Shown here: positions 14,470 through 14,502 of the stretch, piece after piece | How the letters are laid out: every line of letters begins with the position of its first letter | How positions within the stretch are numbered: position 1 is the stretch's first letter | From: an uncultured Collinsella sp. | GTDB taxonomy: Bacteria > Actinomycetota > Coriobacteriia > Coriobacteriales > Coriobacteriaceae | Direction of reading: 5' to 3' | NCBI GenBank assembly: GCA_900752425.1 | Contig: CAADVE010000192.1 | Span: 1 to 14,502, forward strand | DNA length: 14,502 bases | Notes under the pieces: generated by a model | What the model was told of the DNA's origin: nothing | The model's input: the letters and a program-made list of their open reading frames with translations, nothing else | Database searches by the model: none | Made by a program: the position numbers and the translations under genes

Positions 14470-14502
14470 CCCATTTCGATAGATTTTTGGGGCGGGGCGT
14501 CC

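Noticed and set aside
14470..14502. Start of a following gene such as efp
   Set aside because: Only 33 bases remain after the peptidase stop, with no start codon and ribosome site pair that can be supported.

Overview
The window reads as a chromosomal stretch from a GC-rich, high-G+C Gram-positive anaerobe. It most likely comes from the Coriobacteriia (Collinsella or a close relative). This is an inference from gene order, codon usage rich in G/C-ending codons, and protein character; no rRNA or other decisive marker is present. All twelve protein genes lie on the + strand, about 93% of the window is coding, and no tRNA, rRNA, CRISPR array, insertion sequence or phage gene was seen.

Left part (1-3200): a strong hairpin (15-56) precedes a short A24-type prepilin peptidase. 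A dGTPase-family HD hydrolase (dNTP pools) and RarA/MgsA (replication-fork maintenance AAA+ ATPase) follow. A short A+T-rich gap with promoter-like and palindromic sequence separates the last two.

Middle part (3301-6534): four genes overlap or nearly abut and end at a clean Rho-independent terminator. They encode a DUF948-type membrane-anchored coiled-coil protein, a small RsbW/SpoIIAB-like anti-sigma protein, a SigB/SigF/SigG-type sigma factor, and an AI-2E/PerM-family membrane protein with an acidic C-terminal tail. This looks like a self-contained alternative-sigma regulatory operon. The anti-sigma-like protein appears to have lost the residues needed to bind and hydrolyse ATP, and no RsbV-type antagonist is encoded next to it.

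Right part (6533-14469): a promoter immediately after the terminator serves alaS, followed by ruvX, mltG, a YqeG-type HAD phosphatase, aroK and an AroB-like gene, all spaced by 17 bases or less or overlapping. After a 132-base gap with a promoter and a long stem followed by a T-tract comes an M24 Xaa-Pro peptidase. The series alaS-ruvX-mltG-aro genes-M24 peptidase(-efp) is a familiar actinobacterial order. Here aroE, aroC and aroQ are absent from their usual places, and the AroB-like protein has lost all three zinc ligands and most other active-site residues while keeping a full-length frame.

The two observations most worth following are the AroB pseudoenzyme in an eroded shikimate locus and the sigma operon with the apparently kinase-dead anti-sigma protein. 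The last 33 bases (14470-14502) hold no recognisable gene.
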